Origin: Enterobacteriaceae bacterium B14
GTDB taxonomy: Bacteria > Pseudomonadota > Gammaproteobacteria > Enterobacterales > Enterobacteriaceae
Length of the DNA stretch: 64,000 nucleotides
NCBI GenBank assembly: GCA_000307305.1
Contig: DF158882.1
Location: 795,058-859,057 of the forward strand
Direction: 5' to 3'
Below are positions 1-8,706 of this stretch, piece after piece. The translations under genes and the position numbers were made by a program. Within the stretch, counting starts at the first letter, position 1. Every line of letters begins with the position of its first letter. The notes beneath the pieces were generated by a model. It was not told the DNA's origin. It made no database searches and was given only the letters and a program-made list of their open reading frames with translations.

Positions 1-7
1 GAATAAG

Positions 8-364
8 CTACGTAATCTCTTTTAGATTTAATTCTGGGAGCCATCCCTGCTCCTCTGTTTCTATGCTTTCACACCAAACCCAGCCATTAACTCTCTTAAG
101 CCCAATGACATTATCGTGTTTCTTTACAGTGAGTTCTGATGCACTGTAATTTTCTTTAGCGACTCCAGAGCTTTCACTCGTAAATTCAATTATCTGTTTT
201 GGAACCCAACCACTCAGACCATCAAATGAGCAAAAGAACCAATTATCCCAGCCTTCATCACCAACATATTTTTCGCCTACAACCAGAAAATCACCTGCAG
301 AAAAATGAATGGGATTAGGATATTGAGTGGTATAGCTTTTAATCACAATAAACTGTTTTTTCAT
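8..364 (-). CDS. Small protein with two SH3-like segments
   Basis: A 118-residue cytosolic-looking protein with no signal peptide or membrane segment. Two similar halves each look like a variant SH3 barrel: residues about 15-60 (GDFLVVGEKY, then WFFCSFDGLSGWVP) and about 70-115 (ELTVKKHDNVIGL, then GWVWCESIETEEQGWLPE). Both end in the G-W-[VL]-P signature usual in bacterial SH3-like domains. The start is set by a good ribosome site (AGAGG, 7 nt before ATG). It follows the ABC ATPase on the same strand by about 50 nt without an obvious terminator, so it may be read through from the amide operon. Its function is unknown and binding of a peptide or of cell wall is only a guess. The stop codon lies inside the window, so the gene is complete. 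Confidence 0.75.
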   Translation of the reverse strand: MKKQFIVIKSYTTQYPNPIHFSAGDFLVVGEKYVGDEGWDNWFFCSFDGLSGWVPKQIIEFTSESSGVAKENYSASELTVKKHDNVIGLKRVNGWVWCESIETEEQGWLPELNLKEIT

Positions 365-413
365 GATCTACCTCTATCTCTGAACCAATCTAAATGCCTG
401 TGTTTACAAAAAA

Positions 414-2141
414 CTATAAGACAGCGAAATGACCGTTACCGTAATCAACAAACTGCACCGCCGGGCTTTGCCAGCCGTGAGGTTTAATCGGATCAGGTCG
501 TTCAATGACATCAAGTCGTTCGCCAGCATCACGTCGGTGGCCAGGTTCTGGCATCGGTACAGCGCTCAGTAATCGGCGGGTATACGGGTGTCGAGGATGG
601 TGTAATACCTGATCACGTGGGCCATACTCAACAATACGGCCACCAAACATGACTGCAACTCGATGGCACAACCGCTCCACCACTGCCATATCATGCGAAA
701 TGAATAAATAGCTGAGCTTGAATTGTTCACGTAATGATTCTAATAACTCGAGCACTTGCGCCTGAACAGACACATCAAGAGCTGATACGGATTCATCAGC
801 AATAATGACCTTCGGGTTTAATGCCAGCGCACGAGCAATACAAATGCGTTGACGTTGCCCCCCCGAAAATTGATGTGGGTAGCGAGTCATCACTTCACCC
901 GGTAAACCCACCTGTTTTAGCAACTGCTCAACTCGCATTTTACGTTCTGCCGTGGGCATTTTTTCGTGGATGTAAAGAGGCTCTCCGACCAAGTCAAAAA
1001 TCGTTTTTCGTGAGTTTAATGCTGCCGCAGGGTCTTGGAACACCATCTGAATTTCACGACGTATAGTCTGTAATTCATTGCCCTTTAAATCGCGTAATTC
1101 TTTACCCTCTAGTTGTGCGCTACCGGTAAAGTTAACCATGTTCATCAAAGCCTTACCGGTCGTTGATTTACCACAGCCACTTTCCCCGACAATACCCAAC
1201 GTTTCCCCAGGAAAGAGATCGAAACTAACTTTATCGACTGCATAAATTTCACGGCGAGAAAACCCTTCGCGCCGAGTCGGAAAACGAACACTCAAATCAC
1301 GGACGCGGAGCAGCGGTATTTTCTCTTCAACTTGTGATATAGGGGGTGCTTTTCCCAATACTGGCACTGAATTTAATAACGTGCGCGTATATTGAGCCTG
1401 TGGCGCATGGAATAATGCGTTAACTTCGGCGTGTTCTTCGACGCGACCTTGGTTCATCACCAGAACATCATCCGCCATTTCGGCTACAACCCCCATATCA
1501 TGAGTAATCATGAGAATGCCGGTGTTATATCGCACCTGTAAATCACGCATCAATTCAAGAATTTGTGCTTGAATGGTTACATCCAGAGCCGTCGTCGGCT
1601 CATCTGCAATCAAGATGCGAGGTTGACATAACATCGCCATGGCAATCATAACTCTCTGGCGCATACCGCCAGAAAGTTCATTAGGATACTGACGTAGGCG
1701 TTTTTCTGGTTGGCTCATTTTTACTGCATCGAGCATCTCCAGAACACGGGCTTTGCGCCCTCTCCTATCCAGCTCTGCGTGGCGCCGCAGGCTCTCTCCC
1801 ATTTGCTGGCCGATGGTCATCAAAGGATTAAGCGAGGTCATCGGTTCTTGGAAAATCATCCCAATATCTCTGCCACGCATTTGCTGACGCTGACGTTCAC
1901 TTAGCGTCGTTAATTCCGTGTTATCAAAGATAATGGCGCCTTTCGGAATATGTGCATTACGTGGCAATAACCCCATTATCGCCAGTGATGTCAATGATTT
2001 ACCACTTCCCGACTCCCCTGCAATACACAGCGTTTTTCCTGCATGTAGCGAGAAAGTGAGTTCATCCACCACACGACGGGAACCAAATTCGATAGTCAAA
2101 CCTTCAACAGAAAGAAGGGAGTGAATAGCTTTCTGGGGCAT
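414..2141 (-). CDS. Double ATP-binding protein of a peptide-type ABC importer
   Basis: A 575-residue fusion of two nucleotide-binding domains of the Opp/Dpp/Gsi family (DppD- and DppF-like halves). Half 1 has Walker A GESGSGKS near residue 42, signature LSGGMRQR near 156 and Walker [13 protein letters not shown]. Half 2 has GESGCGKS near 323, FSGGQRQR and [12 protein letters not shown]. The helper segments that follow each ATPase core in this family ([25 protein letters not shown]) are present. It should power uptake through the two permeases encoded upstream. It is the last gene of the amide operon, 9 nt after the formamidase, so the usual order is changed: the hydrolase sits between the binding protein and the ATPase. 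The substrate is inferred from context to be an amide or small amide-containing compound. The family alone would suggest peptides. Confidence 0.93.
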   Translation of the reverse strand: MPQKAIHSLLSVEGLTIEFGSRRVVDELTFSLHAGKTLCIAGESGSGKSLTSLAIMGLLPRNAHIPKGAIIFDNTELTTLSERQRQQMRGRDIGMIFQEPMTSLNPLMTIGQQMGESLRRHAELDRRGRKARVLEMLDAVKMSQPEKRLRQYPNELSGGMRQRVMIAMAMLCQPRILIADEPTTALDVTIQAQILELMRDLQVRYNTGILMITHDMGVVAEMADDVLVMNQGRVEEHAEVNALFHAPQAQYTRTLLNSVPVLGKAPPISQVEEKIPLLRVRDLSVRFPTRREGFSRREIYAVDKVSFDLFPGETLGIVGESGCGKSTTGKALMNMVNFTGSAQLEGKELRDLKGNELQTIRREIQMVFQDPAAALNSRKTIFDLVGEPLYIHEKMPTAERKMRVEQLLKQVGLPGEVMTRYPHQFSGGQRQRICIARALALNPKVIIADESVSALDVSVQAQVLELLESLREQFKLSYLFISHDMAVVERLCHRVAVMFGGRIVEYGPRDQVLHHPRHPYTRRLLSAVPMPEPGHRRDAGERLDVIERPDPIKPHGWQSPAVQFVDYGNGHFAVL

Positions 2142-2150
2142 CGTTGCTCC

Positions 2151-3098
2151 TTAATTGAACACAACTTTCGGAAAATAAAACGACACCACCCAATTAGGCA
2201 TATCGACAATTTCACTGATACGAAGATCCCCGCAAACGGAACACAACATATAAGCCTCTTCTGCCTGCATACCGTGTTCACGACATAAAGCATCAATACA
2301 GTGGCTCAGCGCATCCCGTGCCGCAATCATTAGGTCTGGGCCCACACCAGTAAAAACATCATAGCCGCAACTATCAAGGTGATTAGTTACAGGGCCAGGG
2401 GTAGAAAAACGGGGGGAAGGCAAAGGCATATTTTTAACGACATCAAGGGTCACAGTGACATTCATAGCGCTTTCGATAGCCGTTCCACACACTTCACCGT
2501 CGCCCTGAGCTGCATGCGTATCCCCGATGGAGAACAGCGCACCTTCAACTTCGACAGGTAACCAAAGCGTACAACCCGCACTTAAGTCACGAATATCTAG
2601 GTTCCCTCCGGTACGGCGCGGTGGAACAATTGAATGCAGCCCAGGCTCCGCCAGCGCGACACCAATTGTCCCTGCGAAGGGTTTCAGTGGCACTCGCCCG
2701 TAACGACCAAACGCGCAAGGCGCTAACGTTGTTTTATCGTAGTGCCATAAGGTCAATGCTGGGTCTTTAAACTGATCGGCTAATAAACCAAAACCTGGGA
2801 TATTGGCTGTCCAGCCGAATCCTGAAGGATCAAACGCATCAATGGTTATTTTAAGTGCGTCACCAGGCATCGCCCCATCAACGTAGATCGGCCCTGTGAC
2901 GGGGTTGATCTTGTCAAATGGCAGGCTATTAATATCTAGGGCCGTAGAAGCGGCATGGATATGGCCGTTCGATGAATCAAGACATTCAAGATTCAGTGTA
3001 CTGCCAGGGGTGACTTTCACCACCGGCTTATTCGCATTATCCCAACCAAAGTGATGGCTGGCATGATGAATGGTTTTAACTAGGCAATTTTGGCACAT
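2151..3098 (-). CDS. fmdA: Acetamidase/formamidase (FmdA family)
   Basis: A 315-residue hydrolase of the FmdA/AmdA family, which releases ammonia from formamide, acetamide or related short amides in the cytoplasm. Family landmarks are GPIYVDGAMPGDALKITI, then FGWTANIPGFGLLADQF, GTIGVALAEPG, GGNLDIRDLSAGCTLWLP and GDTHAAQGDGEVCGTAIE. The length is near that of short members of the family. It lies between the binding protein and the ATPase of an ABC importer, in an operon led by the amide sensor genes amiC and amiR. This supports a nitrogen-scavenging role. Which amide it prefers cannot be read from the sequence. Confidence 0.92.
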   Translation of the reverse strand: MCQNCLVKTIHHASHHFGWDNANKPVVKVTPGSTLNLECLDSSNGHIHAASTALDINSLPFDKINPVTGPIYVDGAMPGDALKITIDAFDPSGFGWTANIPGFGLLADQFKDPALTLWHYDKTTLAPCAFGRYGRVPLKPFAGTIGVALAEPGLHSIVPPRRTGGNLDIRDLSAGCTLWLPVEVEGALFSIGDTHAAQGDGEVCGTAIESAMNVTVTLDVVKNMPLPSPRFSTPGPVTNHLDSCGYDVFTGVGPDLMIAARDALSHCIDALCREHGMQAEEAYMLCSVCGDLRISEIVDMPNWVVSFYFPKVVFN

Positions 3099-3157
3099 GA
3101 TGATTCCCCTTTATTTTCAGCCAACACGATGGTTGTTTATATGTATAGGTACAAATT

Positions 3158-4765
3158 CTATTTCTTCCAGATGTGGTCGTAGTTCACTGGTACATGAACA
3201 GGGTCAACATACAGTGCTTCATTCCCGCCCATATCCGCAGAATGTACGGTAAAGCGTTTCTCGTTAAACACTGGAACCCATGGGGCATCATCCATTGCAG
3301 TCGTGAATATTTTGCGCCAGGTTTCGATACGTTCAGCCTGCTCTTCAGGTTTCACCATGCTGTCTGCTTTTACTGCTTCGGCATCAAGCGCTTTATTGCA
3401 ATAACGTGCCCAGTTCCATCCCCCATCCGTTGCCCCAGCACAGCCGAGGATCGGGCCCCAGAAGTTAGATGGATCGGGGAAATCGGCAATCCACGCCATA
3501 CCGCCAGACCACACCAACGGTGCCTGATCGGCAGAGCCAGCCGCCGCGATAACGTTTGCCTGAGCCAGTGATTTAATGGTCGCAGTGATCCCGATTTTCG
3601 CTAAATCTTGTTGGATAGATTGCGCGATACGCGGCTGTGGGTCGGTATTCATGACATACAGTTCTGTCGAGAATCCTTCTGGGAACCCCGCTTCCCCCAA
3701 CAAGGCTTTTGCTTTGTCGACGTCATAGGCAAGGCCTTTGTAATTAACATCGTAGCCAGGCATTGATGGCGGCAGCGGTTGGTTTGCTGGGGCCGCACGG
3801 CCATTGATGATACGGACAATGCGGTCTTTGTTTATTGCCATGTTCACTGCTTGGCGAACCTTGAGATTATCAAACGGTTTTAGCGTGGTTTTCATCGTCA
3901 AATAACCGGTTTGTAGTTGATCGCCAGTTACCATCAGCCCTTTATATTTCGGTTCGTTGCGAAATTGCAGAAAACGAGCAGGCGGTACACCATCACCAGC
4001 AATATTAACTTCACCACGTTCGAGTCGCATTAATGCCACGCTCGGATCTTGGCCGATTTGGAAGGTGATCGAGTCAAGGTACGGAATACCTTTATGGTAG
4101 TAATTAGCATTCTTTTTGAAGACGATTTGCTGGCCTAACGTCCACTCACCCAGTTCAAATGCGCCCGTCCCTACAGGGTGTTTACCAAAATCAGCCCCCC
4201 ACTTTTCAACTTCTTCACGGGGGACAACGGAGGAAAAGTTTATCGCCATTACGTGTAAGAACGTGGCATTAGGGGCGGAAAGCGTAATTTTTACTGTGCT
4301 GTCATCAGGTGTTTCAATGCCTGCTAAGGTCGTGGTTTTGCCTGCAGCCATTTCGTCATAACCCACAATACTGCTAAAGAACCCCGCGCCTGGGCTTTGC
4401 GTTTTCGGGTTCACGGCACGTTCCAGTGAGTATTTGACATCTGAGGCTATCATCTCGCGGCCATTATGGAACTTCACACCTTTGTGCAGGATGAACGTGT
4501 AGACCTTGCCATCATCAGAAATGGTGTAGCTTTCCGCCAGATCAGGTGTCAGCTCAGTCGTGCCTGGTTTGTAATCCATCAGACCATCAAACAGGCTTTT
4601 AATCATTGACCAGTTTTGCCAGTCATAACCGATTGCAGGGTCAAGCGTGGCAACATCACTCTGATAAGTCACAACTGCATTGCCGCCATGTTTCGCTTCA
4701 TCTGCCAGTGCTGATGTCGAAGAAAACGCCATTGCAATGGCCAACACTAAAATACTTTTTTTCAT
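3158..4765 (-). CDS. Periplasmic substrate-binding protein, family 5 (DppA/OppA type)
   Basis: A 535-residue extracytoplasmic solute-binding protein of the peptide/nickel family 5. A signal peptide runs over residues 1-22 with a hydrophobic core and a probable signal peptidase I cut after SALA. The start is the ATG at 4765, supported by AGGGGC about 7 nt upstream. An in-frame extension of 29 codons upstream lacks a ribosome site and would spoil the signal peptide. Family signs are DVATLDPAIGYDWQNW, VYTFILHKGVKFHNGREM and VRQAVNMAINKDRI. It hands its ligand to the two permeases encoded just upstream. The gene context points to an amide or amide-bearing ligand, but this is inference. Confidence 0.92.
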   Translation of the reverse strand: MKKSILVLAIAMAFSSTSALADEAKHGGNAVVTYQSDVATLDPAIGYDWQNWSMIKSLFDGLMDYKPGTTELTPDLAESYTISDDGKVYTFILHKGVKFHNGREMIASDVKYSLERAVNPKTQSPGAGFFSSIVGYDEMAAGKTTTLAGIETPDDSTVKITLSAPNATFLHVMAINFSSVVPREEVEKWGADFGKHPVGTGAFELGEWTLGQQIVFKKNANYYHKGIPYLDSITFQIGQDPSVALMRLERGEVNIAGDGVPPARFLQFRNEPKYKGLMVTGDQLQTGYLTMKTTLKPFDNLKVRQAVNMAINKDRIVRIINGRAAPANQPLPPSMPGYDVNYKGLAYDVDKAKALLGEAGFPEGFSTELYVMNTDPQPRIAQSIQQDLAKIGITATIKSLAQANVIAAAGSADQAPLVWSGGMAWIADFPDPSNFWGPILGCAGATDGGWNWARYCNKALDAEAVKADSMVKPEEQAERIETWRKIFTTAMDDAPWVPVFNEKRFTVHSADMGGNEALYVDPVHVPVNYDHIWKK

Positions 4766-4778
4766 AGTAAAGCCCCTA

Positions 4779-5702
4779 TTACTGTTTTTTGATATCAATC
4801 CGCGGGTCAATCCACGGCAATACAAGGTCGGCAACCAAATTGCCGATAACAATAGCCACAGCGCAAACCGTGGTTACCCCTACAATGACTGGAATATCGA
4901 CTTGCTGGATAGCTTGCCACGCGAGTTGCCCGATACCTGGCCAACCAAAGACGGACTCCACCACCACGAGGCCACCTAAAAATACGCCAATATCAATGCC
5001 AATCATGGGGATCAGAGGAAGAACAGCATTAGGTAAAACATGACGCAGTAGGATATGAGTACGGCTCAAGCCTTTTGCGCGTGCAGTACGGATATAATCC
5101 TCGTGCAGAACCTCAATCATCACGGAGCGCAGCATCCGCGAGTACCAGCCACTACCCAGAACACCCAGAGTTAAGGCCGGTAATGCCAGATGGCTAAACC
5201 CTCCGTACCCTCCCATTGGGAACCAGTCCAACACGACGGCAAAAACATAAAGAAATAGCATTGCGGCAATAAATTGCGGGGCGGAAACACCGATAAATGA
5301 AATGGCCATCAAGAATTTATCAATCGCCTTATCACGGTTGACTGCCGCCAGCGTGCCAAGCACTAAACCAATCAATACCTCACAGGCAATGCCAGCAGCC
5401 ATCAACTGCAAAGAAGGCATAATGCGTGAACTGATAAGCTCGCTGACCTCGGTACGTTGCAGGTAAGAACGGCCTAAATCACCTTGTAGTAACCGTATCA
5501 AATAGTTGAAGTATTGCTGAAAGAATGGCTGATCTAGCCCCAATTGATGGCGAATACTGGCGACAACTTCAGGGGTAGCGCTACGTCCGGCAATTTGCCT
5601 CACCGGATCGGCTGGCAGCATAAAGAGCAACACGTAGCTGATGAGTGTGACGCCTAGTAAAATAAAGAACGCATGTAATAAACGGCGACTGATGAATAGC
5701 AT
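4779..5702 (-). CDS. ABC permease, DppB type
   Basis: A 307-residue inner-membrane permease with about six membrane segments, first at residues 9-29 (LLHAFFILLGVTLISYVLLF). The N-terminal family signature LPADPVRQIAGRSATPE and the cytoplasmic coupling segment EDYIRTARAKGLSRTHILLRHVLPNA near residue 200 are typical of the first permease of Dpp/Opp/Gsi importers (motif quoted in part: ARAKGLSRTHILLRHVLPNA). The start codon overlaps the stop of the DppC-type gene by one base (ATG at 5702), a sign of translational coupling. It forms the channel together with that protein. Confidence 0.93.
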   Translation of the reverse strand: MLFISRRLLHAFFILLGVTLISYVLLFMLPADPVRQIAGRSATPEVVASIRHQLGLDQPFFQQYFNYLIRLLQGDLGRSYLQRTEVSELISSRIMPSLQLMAAGIACEVLIGLVLGTLAAVNRDKAIDKFLMAISFIGVSAPQFIAAMLFLYVFAVVLDWFPMGGYGGFSHLALPALTLGVLGSGWYSRMLRSVMIEVLHEDYIRTARAKGLSRTHILLRHVLPNAVLPLIPMIGIDIGVFLGGLVVVESVFGWPGIGQLAWQAIQQVDIPVIVGVTTVCAVAIVIGNLVADLVLPWIDPRIDIKKQ

Positions 5703-6550
5703 TACAGGCTCCTTTTCAGTGTAGGGTCCAGCGCGTCACGCAGTGCGTCACCGAGAATATTGAACGAGAGGGACAACATGACGATGGCAGCGCCAGGGAA
5801 AAATACCAGCCATGGTGCCGTCGTAAACCAAGTCTGGCTTTCAAAAATAATATTGCCCCAACTTGGAACCGGTGGCTGAACCCCTACTCCGAGGAAACTT
5901 AATGTCGCCTCCAGCAACACGGTGGTTGAAATCCCAAGTGTTGACCACACCAGCACCGTAGGCACTAAGTGAGGCATCAAATGCACCCACAAAATACGAA
6001 TATTACTGGCACCCAATGTACGTTCGACCGCGACGAAATCACGGGCACTTAATGACACCGTTTCGGCATAGATAACGCGGGCGATTTGCACCCAGTTCAC
6101 CATTGCGATAACCAAAATAACGACCCATACACCGGGGTGGAAAATAGCCGCCAAGGCAATAGCCAAAAGTAACGCCGGGAAGGCCATCATCAAGTCAGTA
6201 AATCGCATTAACAATCCACCAATCTTCCCCTGAATAAAACCAGCGGTTAACCCCACCAACACACCGATGACAACAGCGATACCATTAGCAACCACCCCCA
6301 CTAACAACGATGTCCGAGCACCATAAATCAGACGGGAAAAGAGGTCGCGCCCCAGCAAATCTGTCCCTAACCAGAAAACAGAGTCAGGAGGCATAGGCGC
6401 GCCTTCAAGGGATAGTCCTTCGAAAATCTGTTCATCCGGCGCGAAATGGACGAACCACGGGGCGAAGATAGCCATTGCCACAATAACGGTAATAAACAGC
6501 AGCGAGATCAGCAGTAATGGCCGTTGCAATAAACGCCGAAAACTCATCAT
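5702..6550 (-). CDS. ABC permease, DppC type
   Basis: A 282-residue inner-membrane permease. The DppC/OppC features are the early helix (LLISLLFITVIVAMAIFAPW), the periplasmic segment FWLGTDLLGRDLFSRLIYGA and the coupling segment RDFVAVERTLGASNIRILWV near residue 180. The start ATG overlaps the amiR stop (ATGA-type overlap of 4 nt). A second ATG follows at once, so the true start could be one codon later. It pairs with the DppB-type permease encoded next. Confidence 0.93.
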   Translation of the reverse strand: MMSFRRLLQRPLLLISLLFITVIVAMAIFAPWFVHFAPDEQIFEGLSLEGAPMPPDSVFWLGTDLLGRDLFSRLIYGARTSLLVGVVANGIAVVIGVLVGLTAGFIQGKIGGLLMRFTDLMMAFPALLLAIALAAIFHPGVWVVILVIAMVNWVQIARVIYAETVSLSARDFVAVERTLGASNIRILWVHLMPHLVPTVLVWSTLGISTTVLLEATLSFLGVGVQPPVPSWGNIIFESQTWFTTAPWLVFFPGAAIVMLSLSFNILGDALRDALDPTLKRSL

Positions 6551-7140
6551 CTGCTCCCCTTTTGTAAGATTGAGGTTTGCAATAGTATTTTTTCTGCCAG
6601 ATCGGCCATTGTGAGATTGTTGGCCATCGCTTCACGGCGCAGCGTGTTCCATGCAGTCGATTCATCAATATGGTGAGCCACCATCAATGCAGCAATCGCT
6701 TGGCTAATTTGCGGCAAATGCGTCAGGCGCTGTTCAAGACGCTCGATAACCTCACTGTTTTGTTGAAGCTGTTGGCGAATGCCGGTTGCCATCATCAACG
6801 TGGTATAAATTGCACGCTGGTTGATGGGCTTCGACAGTAATGCTGTCGCACCGAGATTTAACGCCCGCTCAATCTGCGAAAGGGCTTCATGTGAGATAAC
6901 GGCAATAATAGGCACTGCGTTATTGCGTAGTTGTTCAAGCGCTCGTGGGCTGGAGAATTCATCCACTTCGACCAGCACGGCAAACCAATCCAGAGAACTT
7001 AGTGCTGCATCCTCGTTGAGTATTTGCCACTGCCCTCCCATACGCGGCAGGCTTTTTTCCAATGCCGCCATTGTGCGTGACTCACAATCCATGAGTAAAA
7101 GTGGACGGCTGCTCAAATCAGGTGGGGAAAGACGGATCAT
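6547..7140 (-). CDS. amiR: AmiR-like ANTAR-domain antitermination regulator
   Basis: A 197-residue regulator. Residues about 10-115 resemble a receiver fold without the usual phosphorylation pocket, as in Pseudomonas AmiR. A coiled coil follows (QLQQNSEVIERLEQRLTHL, near residue 120). Then comes an ANTAR RNA-binding domain to about residue 190 (LPQISQAIAALMVAHHIDES, TAWNTLRREAMANNLTMADL). In this family AmiR binds two-hairpin RNA targets in leader transcripts and blocks terminators, and AmiC holds it inactive until an amide binds. A matching leader lies upstream of amiC at 8300-8386. The gene overlaps both amiC (4 nt) and the next permease (4 nt). Confidence 0.9.
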   Translation of the reverse strand: MIRLSPPDLSSRPLLLMDCESRTMAALEKSLPRMGGQWQILNEDAALSSLDWFAVLVEVDEFSSPRALEQLRNNAVPIIAVISHEALSQIERALNLGATALLSKPINQRAIYTTLMMATGIRQQLQQNSEVIERLEQRLTHLPQISQAIAALMVAHHIDESTAWNTLRREAMANNLTMADLAEKILLQTSILQKGSR

Positions 7141-8276
7141 TTTACTACCCTCAAAATCTGATGTTGTTTACCGGTTGAGTGTGAAAAAAGGCAGTGAAGA
7201 TTTGTTGCTGTGAGATAAGGATCTGGCTCCAACAAACTTGTTTCTTTATGAATCAGTTGAAATTCATCGTGAACAAATTCGCCGATATAGCAAGGCAAAC
7301 GGCTGTGGTTGTTATCGGATGAAACACTGATTTCGCCAAGCGGTGTCATGATGGGCCCTTGCCACAAGGCGGCTTTAATATCGTCCGGAGACGTGCTTCC
7401 GGCACGCATGACGCTGTGGGCAAATAACCAAATACCCAACATGTTACTGGTGTAGAAATGCGAAAATTGTTTCCAGCCATGAAGTACGTTTTGTCTGGCG
7501 CAGTATTCAGGTGCCGCAGCCGCAAAAAATGGCCCACAGGAAATCAGACGCAGCGAATGTAAACCACAGACTTCACCGGCTTCTGCTTCGGTCAAATTAC
7601 AACTGAGGACAGGTAATGGCTGTTGGCGTGATTGGCAGGCGCGATTGAGTGCCCGTAAGAAAGCATATGAAGATTCGCCAACGAGGTTATTGAGAACAAA
7701 ATGTGGGCGTTTTAGCAGAAGTTTAGTGACTATCTCATCGAATTCTAAATGGCCCAGTCCTAGGTATTTCTCACCTACGACTTCCCCTTTTGCATATCCC
7801 AGAGCTTCGATAGCGATGCGGTTACTTTCCCAGCCCCAAACATAGTTTGAACCAATCAAATAACCGTGCGAGCCAATATGTTCCAGTGCCCAGCGCAGCA
7901 AAGGTAGCAACGCTTGATTTGGGCAACTGTTCAGATAGATGACATTTTCACTGCTTTCGTAGCCTTCATACGGGGAACCATACCAAAGCAAAGAATTGTA
8001 CTGTTCCAGCTCAGGAACCATCTCTTTACGGCTCGCGGAAGTAATCAGACCAAATAGATGAGAAACCCCGCTGGCGCTGAGTTCTTGTACCGCGTGGTTA
8101 TATACAGCAAGATTATCCGCAGGGTCTATGTGCCTCACTCGCAATTGAAAATCCATTCTAGGTAAGGAATTCACTACATCTACCGCATGTAATACACCCA
8201 TAAATGCATTTTTTGCGATATGCCTGTAGGTGCCATGAGTCGATGACACAACGCCAATCTCAATGATACGGCTCAT
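7137..8276 (-). CDS. amiC: AmiC-like amide sensor, negative partner of AmiR
   Basis: A 379-residue periplasmic-binding-protein fold of the AmiC/UrtA type. It has no signal peptide (MSRIIEIGVVSSTHGTYRHI), so it should act in the cytoplasm as a ligand sensor rather than in transport. The paired landmarks of AmiC are visible: LFGLITSASRKEMVPELE, LLWYGSPYEGYESSENVIYL, GSNYVWGWESNRIAIEAL and TEAEAGEVCGLHS. In Pseudomonas AmiC sequesters AmiR without amide and releases it when amide binds. Here it is the first gene of the operon it is expected to control, with a ribosome site (AGAGGAAT) 5 nt before the ATG and a leader terminator 24 nt upstream of the start codon. Confidence 0.9.
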   Translation of the reverse strand: MSRIIEIGVVSSTHGTYRHIAKNAFMGVLHAVDVVNSLPRMDFQLRVRHIDPADNLAVYNHAVQELSASGVSHLFGLITSASRKEMVPELEQYNSLLWYGSPYEGYESSENVIYLNSCPNQALLPLLRWALEHIGSHGYLIGSNYVWGWESNRIAIEALGYAKGEVVGEKYLGLGHLEFDEIVTKLLLKRPHFVLNNLVGESSYAFLRALNRACQSRQQPLPVLSCNLTEAEAGEVCGLHSLRLISCGPFFAAAAPEYCARQNVLHGWKQFSHFYTSNMLGIWLFAHSVMRAGSTSPDDIKAALWQGPIMTPLGEISVSSDNNHSRLPCYIGEFVHDEFQLIHKETSLLEPDPYLTATNLHCLFSHSTGKQHQILRVVK

Positions 8277-8299
8277 ACGGATTCCTCTGCATAAAAAAA

Positions 8300-8326
8300 G
8301 CCTTAATACCCTATGGGCATTAAGGC
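8300..8326 (-). terminator. Leader intrinsic terminator before amiC
   Basis: Read on the minus strand, two 12-base arms (GCCTTAATGCCC and GGGTATTAAGGC, one G-U pair) flank a three-base loop ATA. Seven T residues follow (8293-8299). This is a strong intrinsic terminator placed between the promoter and the start of amiC, so the whole operon must be read past it. It is the element that an ANTAR regulator would be expected to disable. Confidence 0.85.
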
Positions 8327-8374
8327 ATCTTTACCTCGCTATATACTTTTTCAAGACTTATCGGAATGCTTTCC
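8322..8374 (-). promoter_or_regulatory. Candidate ANTAR antiterminator RNA (AmiR target)
   Basis: On the minus strand a hairpin GAGGT-AAAGAT-GCCTT (8322-8337) has a six-base loop with A at position 1 and G at position 4, the signature of ANTAR-binding hairpins. Its 3' arm is the first five bases of the terminator stem, so the two structures exclude each other. A second, upstream hairpin is needed for the known two-hairpin target. The best candidate is GGA-AAGCAT-TCC (8363-8374), whose loop has A1 but C instead of G at position 4. The downstream hairpin is convincing and the upstream one is tentative. Confidence 0.65.
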
Positions 8375-8396
8375 TGCTTGATCGTAATAAAGACTA

Positions 8397-8413
8397 TGAA
8401 AGAATCGTGCCAA
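8397..8413 (-). promoter_or_regulatory. Sigma-54-like promoter of the amide operon
   Basis: Minus-strand TTGGCACGATTCTTTCA matches the sigma-54 consensus TTGGCACG-N4-TTGCA at all but one fixed position (the G of the -12 element is T). The predicted transcript start is near 8386. The same -35-like TTGGCA could pair with TATTAC after 18 bases as a sigma-70 promoter, which cannot be excluded. The NtrC-like sites upstream favour sigma-54. Confidence 0.6.
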
Positions 8414-8484
8414 TTTGCTAACACTCTAATTTAGAGACTTACTGCGGTGTAAAAAGCAAATGTTGCAAATTTGCATTATTTTTG

Positions 8485-8519
8485 CGCAGCAATATAGTGC
8501 ACTGCACTATATTGCTGCA
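8485..8519. promoter_or_regulatory. Paired NtrC-like enhancer sites in a 33-bp inverted repeat
   Basis: A perfect inverted repeat has 16-base arms (8486-8501 and 8503-8518) around one base. Each arm with its flank fits the NtrC (NRI) operator TGCACY-N4-TGGTGCA: TGCACTATATTGCTGCA at 8503-8519 and its near mirror image at 8485-8501. Their centres lie about 107 and 125 bases upstream of the predicted sigma-54 start, the usual place for NtrC enhancers. Neither strand has a T-run after the repeat, so it is not a normal terminator. Confidence 0.6.
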
Positions 8520-8706
8520 TGCGTGAATTTATTGTTTATGAATTCAATGGTGCCGTGCTGATTGACACAGAACTTGGTCGCTTTGATAGGTATGCTGGGA
8601 AATGTGCTGAATCTCAAGCTTGGATGGATAGAGCTATTAATAACTTATAAAAAGTAATATAAAAAAGGTAGAACATTTAAAATAAAATATTAGATAACAT
8701 AGCATA
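8520..8706. other. Spacer with no supported gene
   Basis: A 43-codon plus-strand reading frame (8519-8650, starting MREFIVYEF) begins inside the inverted repeat and has no ribosome site. It resembles nothing I recognise, and I treat it as unsupported. The rest is AT-rich. Confidence 0.4.

Noticed and set aside
8384..8413. A sigma-70 promoter (TTGGCA, 18-base spacer, TATTAC) for the amide operon
   Set aside because: Possible, but the -10 is mediocre, and the same bases fit a sigma-54 promoter with one mismatch next to NtrC-like sites. Kept only as an alternative.
8486..8518. The 33-bp inverted repeat read as a transcription terminator
   Set aside because: Neither strand has a T-run after it. 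Both arms match the NtrC operator and lie at enhancer distance, which explains the repeat better.
8519..8650. A 43-codon plus-strand reading frame starting at the edge of the 33-bp inverted repeat
   Set aside because: No ribosome site, a start codon overlapping the NtrC-like site, no known family and no useful context.
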